Shown here: one piece after another, positions 60,918 through 63,639 of the stretch
Position numbering within the stretch: the first letter of the stretch is position 1
Layout of the letters: each line of letters starts with the position of its first letter
Source of the DNA: DASPJR01 sp035628505
GTDB taxonomy: Bacteria > Planctomycetota > SZUA-567 > H5-PLA8
Assembly (NCBI GenBank): GCA_035628505.1
Contig: DASPJR010000068.1
Location: forward strand, 1-63,639
DNA length: 63,639 nt
Direction of reading: 5' to 3'
Made by a program: the position numbers and the translations under genes
The notes under the pieces: model-generated
Database searches by the model: none
The model's input: only the letters and a program-made list of their open reading frames with translations
Told to the model about the DNA's origin: nothing

Positions 60918-61703
60918 ATGCGAACAAGCATTCTCGACCTCCTCAAAATGAAACAGAGCGGCACGCCGATTCCGGTGCTGACCTGTTACGATTACACATC
61001 CGCCCGCATCCTGGATTCCGTCGGCATTCCCGTCCTGCTCGTCGGCGATTCTCTGGGCATGGTCGTGCACGGCTTCGATTCGACGCTGCCGGTCACCCTC
61101 GAAATGATGATCTGCCACTGCCAGGCCGTCGCTCGCGGCGCGAAGAACGCGCTGATCGTCATCGACCTTCCCTTCGCAACGTATTCGTTCTCCGACTACG
61201 CGAACACGCTCAAGAACGCAGCGCGCGGACTGGCTGAAGGCGGCGCGCAAGCCGTGAAGATCGAAGGCGGCGCGCGCATGGCGCCGGTCGTCGCGAGCCT
61301 CATTGCCAGCGGCATTCCGGTGATGGGCCACATCGGCCTGACGCCGCAGTCCATCAACCAGCTCGGCGGCTATAAGATGCAGGGCAAGGACGAGAACTCC
61401 CGCAAGCGCCTGCTCGCCGACGCGCTGGAACTCGAAGCCGCCGGCGCATTCGCCATCGTGCTCGAGCTTGTTCCCCATGACCTGGCCAAGCACATCAGCG
61501 AGCGCCTGAAAATTCCCACAATCGGCATTGGCGCGGGCAGGGACTGCGACGGCCAGGTGCAGGTCTTCCATGATGTCTTCGGCCTGTACGAGGATTTCGT
61601 TCCCAAGCACACGCGCCGCTACACGCAGGTTGCCGATGCCATCCGCGGCGCGGCCAAGGCCTACATCGGCGACGTGACAGCGAAGAAGTTCCCCGAAAAG
61701 TGA
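60918..61703 (+). CDS. panB: 3-methyl-2-oxobutanoate hydroxymethyltransferase
   Basis: 261 aa from the ATG at 60918. First step of pantothenate synthesis: adds a hydroxymethyl group from methylene-THF to 2-oxoisovalerate, Mg-dependent. VLLVGDSLGMVVHGFDSTLPVT holds the metal-binding Asp; LIVIDLPFATY, GAQAVKIEGG (catalytic Glu region), VMGHIGLTPQSINQLGGYKMQG and IGIGAGRDCDGQVQVFHDVFGL are all typical. Earlier in-frame starts at 60768 lack family similarity. No other pan gene is in the window. Confidence 0.95.
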   Translation: MRTSILDLLKMKQSGTPIPVLTCYDYTSARILDSVGIPVLLVGDSLGMVVHGFDSTLPVTLEMMICHCQAVARGAKNALIVIDLPFATYSFSDYANTLKNAARGLAEGGAQAVKIEGGARMAPVVASLIASGIPVMGHIGLTPQSINQLGGYKMQGKDENSRKRLLADALELEAAGAFAIVLELVPHDLAKHISERLKIPTIGIGAGRDCDGQVQVFHDVFGLYEDFVPKHTRRYTQVADAIRGAAKAYIGDVTAKKFPEK

Positions 61704-61761
61704 TCTGATGCATGATGCATAATCCATAAACAGCAACGGATACGGAAGAACAGTACCCACC

Positions 61762-63507
61762 ATGGCCACTCGAAAAATCTCTGAACGTCAGCGCCGCATC
61801 GAACTGGGCGAAATCGCACCGGCGCATCCGGTGCATGTGCGTGAGCCGCGCGTGATCGTCATCGGACACAAGAATCCCGATACCGACAGCATCGCCGCAG
61901 CCGCGGGCTATGCGCAGCTCAAGAAACTGATGGGCATGCCTAACGTCGAGCCCGCGTGTGCGGGATTGCCAAGCGCCAGAACTGACTTCCTGTTCAAGCG
62001 CTTCGATGTTCCGCTGCCGCCGGTCCTCGGCGACGTCCATCCGCGAATCAAGGACGTGCTCGACCCGCACCCGGCGACAATCTCCGCCGGGCAGACGCTG
62101 CTGGAAGCCATGTCCGCTCTGCAGCGCACGCGCCAGCGCCGCATTCCGGTCATCGACGCCAAGGGCATGTACCTGGGCATGGTCAGTCTCTTCGACATGG
62201 CCGACCGCATGGTCCTGCAGGCTGGCCAGGCCGACTTTGAAGGGGAAGGCGGCGGCCTGATGGGGCGCCAAATCAACACGTCCATCGCGCACATCTCCGA
62301 GGTGCTCAAAGCCCGCGCGCTCTCGCTGTACCGCGACGGCGCCATTGAAGCGCTCGAAGTGTACGTCGGCGCCATGAGCGAAAGCACGCTGCGCGAACGC
62401 ATGTCGGGCCGCGACCCGCAGCGTATCACGCTCGTCGTCGGCGACCGGCACGAAATTCACAAGCTTGCCGTCGATCTGAAGCTGCGCCTGATGATCGTGA
62501 CCGGCAACTTCGAAGTGGACGAAGACCTGCTCGACGAAGCGCGTTCGATCGGGACGAGCATCCTGCAGACGCCATTCGATTCGGCCACGACTGTCCGCCG
62601 CTTGAAATTCAGCGCGCCCGCCGAGCAGATGCTGCAGGAGAATGTGACGACCTTCGGCAGCGAAGAGAAGCTGGCCGACATGCGCGACGTCATTCTCAGC
62701 GAGAAAGACGACGTCTTTCCCGTCGTCGACGATCACGGCCGGCTTGAAGGCGTGCTCACGCAGGAAGCCCTGGAAGGCGAACTGCCGCTGAAACTTATTC
62801 TCGTCGACCACAATGAACTCAACCAGGCGGTCGACGGCGCCTACGAAGTGCCGATCATTGAAATTCTGGACCACCACAGACTCGGATCGCAACAGACGCA
62901 GACGCCGATCAATTTTATCAACGAAGTCGTGGGCTCGTCATGCACGCTGGTGAGCGAGCAGTTCCGGCGTTGGAATCACAAGCCGACGCCCGCGATGGCG
63001 GGCATCCTTATGGGCGGCATCATTACCGATACGCTGATGCTGCGCTCGCCCACCACCACACCGCGCGACCATCAGGCCATCGAGTGGCTCAAGGAAATCA
63101 ACGGCGCTGATCCGAAGAAGCTCTCGGAAGAGATTCTGTCCGTCGGTTCGAGCATCGCCACGCAGCCGGCGCGCAACGTGATCACTGCCGACAAGAAGGA
63201 TTACAATACCGATCGCTACAAGTTTGCGGTCGCGCAGGTTGAAGAAGTCGGCTTCGAAAACTTCTTTGCCAAGCGCGGCGAACTTCTGCGCGAAATGCGC
63301 AGCATCCGCAAGGAGGAGAAATACGATTTCTTCGGCCTGCTGGTGACGAATGTGGTGCGCGAGACGAGCATGATGCTGTGCGTCGGCGAAAAGCGCGTGC
63401 TCGACCGCATTAACTACACACGCCTCGACGAGAGCACCTTTGACCTGCCGGGCGTGCTGAGCCGCAAAAAGCAGCTTCTGCCGCACCTGCTGAAGGTGAT
63501 GGAATAG
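61762..63507 (+). CDS. ppaC: Family II (Mn-dependent) inorganic pyrophosphatase with CBS and DRTGG domains
   Basis: 581 aa. Catalytic DHH domain: IGHKNPDTDS (about 34-43) binds Mn. A first CBS domain (about 95-150), a DRTGG region (about 165-265), and a second CBS (about 285-340; DDVFPVVDDHGRLEGVLTQEA) are inserted. Then LILVDHNELNQAVDGA and EILDHHRLGS (DHH). The DHHA2 domain ends with SRKKQLLPHLLKVME, with the substrate-binding SRKKQ motif. In other members adenine nucleotides bind CBS and tune activity, so PPi hydrolysis can follow energy state. A basic N-terminal extension of about 30 residues precedes the DHH core. It follows panB by 58 bp. Confidence 0.93.
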   Translation: MATRKISERQRRIELGEIAPAHPVHVREPRVIVIGHKNPDTDSIAAAAGYAQLKKLMGMPNVEPACAGLPSARTDFLFKRFDVPLPPVLGDVHPRIKDVLDPHPATISAGQTLLEAMSALQRTRQRRIPVIDAKGMYLGMVSLFDMADRMVLQAGQADFEGEGGGLMGRQINTSIAHISEVLKARALSLYRDGAIEALEVYVGAMSESTLRERMSGRDPQRITLVVGDRHEIHKLAVDLKLRLMIVTGNFEVDEDLLDEARSIGTSILQTPFDSATTVRRLKFSAPAEQMLQENVTTFGSEEKLADMRDVILSEKDDVFPVVDDHGRLEGVLTQEALEGELPLKLILVDHNELNQAVDGAYEVPIIEILDHHRLGSQQTQTPINFINEVVGSSCTLVSEQFRRWNHKPTPAMAGILMGGIITDTLMLRSPTTTPRDHQAIEWLKEINGADPKKLSEEILSVGSSIATQPARNVITADKKDYNTDRYKFAVAQVEEVGFENFFAKRGELLREMRSIRKEEKYDFFGLLVTNVVRETSMMLCVGEKRVLDRINYTRLDESTFDLPGVLSRKKQLLPHLLKVME

Positions 63508-63513
63508 CGCTGC

Positions 63514-63639
63514 TCACACCGAGCGCAGCAGTGAACGGCCCTTGCTGAGCCATTGCCTGTCTTCGCTGGGTGCCTGCTCGCTGGTGGCCAGCATGTCTTC
63601 CAGAACAGTCTTCGCCTTGGCCTTGTCGCCGCTCTGGGC
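63514..63639 (-). CDS. C-terminal part of a probable TPR-type protein (partial)
   Basis: The last 41 codons of a minus-strand gene that extends beyond the window, from 63639 to the TGA at 63514. The text AQSGDKAKAKTVLEDMLATS then SEDRQWLSKGRSLLRSV is helical and resembles the end of a tetratricopeptide array. It is convergent with the pyrophosphatase gene (7-bp gap). Full function cannot be told. Confidence 0.6.
   Translation of the reverse strand, partial: AQSGDKAKAKTVLEDMLATSEQAPSEDRQWLSKGRSLLRSV

Overview
This is a 63.6-kb stretch of a GC-rich bacterial chromosome with about fifty protein genes on both strands, no rRNA or tRNA genes, no CRISPR array and no insertion sequence with a transposase. 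Several features point to the PVC superphylum (Planctomycetes/Verrucomicrobia/Lentisphaerae type): a fused SecD-SecF, a pyrophosphate-type phosphofructokinase, secreted carbohydrate-active proteins with an NPCBM domain, a very large secreted C25 protease with autotransporter-type beta-strand repeats, zinc-ribbon membrane proteins, and intergenic DNA full of small REP-like hairpins. This is an inference; no marker gene fixes the phylum.

Layout. 1-850 holds only repeats. 0.85-9.2 kb carries a NagB-like enzyme and a cupin (divergent), a membrane protein, PPi-dependent phosphofructokinase, a VF530-family protein, a PQQ-type beta-propeller and three poorly known genes. 9.3-16.6 kb has an NPCBM protein, a zinc-ribbon membrane protein, a GH9 glycosidase behind a LacI-like palindrome, a DUF72 protein and a YihY protein. 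16.9-23.7 kb has cstA with a 40-residue membrane peptide, a large hybrid histidine kinase, an FAH-family enzyme and an amidase lipoprotein. 23.8-29.6 kb is one giant gene. 29.9-34.5 kb has a fasciclin protein, uvrB, small proteins and an RraA-like protein.

34.6-45.3 kb is the housekeeping core: rpsB, tsf, pyrH, frr, then tgt, yajC, an unknown gene, secDF, and a TolQ/TolR pair. These serve translation, tRNA modification, protein export and envelope energisation. 45.3-50 kb has a structured transcribed-looking region, a TetR regulator with two candidate operators, an MsbA-type ABC exporter and a family 2 glycosyltransferase, possibly an envelope-glycolipid set. 50-58.6 kb is accessory: WD40/HEAT protein, Cys-rich protein coupled to a GH30-like glycosidase, a P-loop NTPase fused to pentapeptide repeats, and a HEAT protein. 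58.9-63.6 kb returns to metabolism: hemL, panB, a CBS/DRTGG family II pyrophosphatase, and the end of one more gene.

Two themes stand out. Pyrophosphate metabolism is represented at both ends (PPi-PFK, regulated PPase). The intergenic DNA holds several families of inverted or periodic repeats, some of which have entered coding sequences. The strongest candidates for new biology are the glycosidase-like/PATR/C25 fusion, the NTPase-pentapeptide fusion, the CstA-linked micropeptide, and the TetR-flanked structured region.
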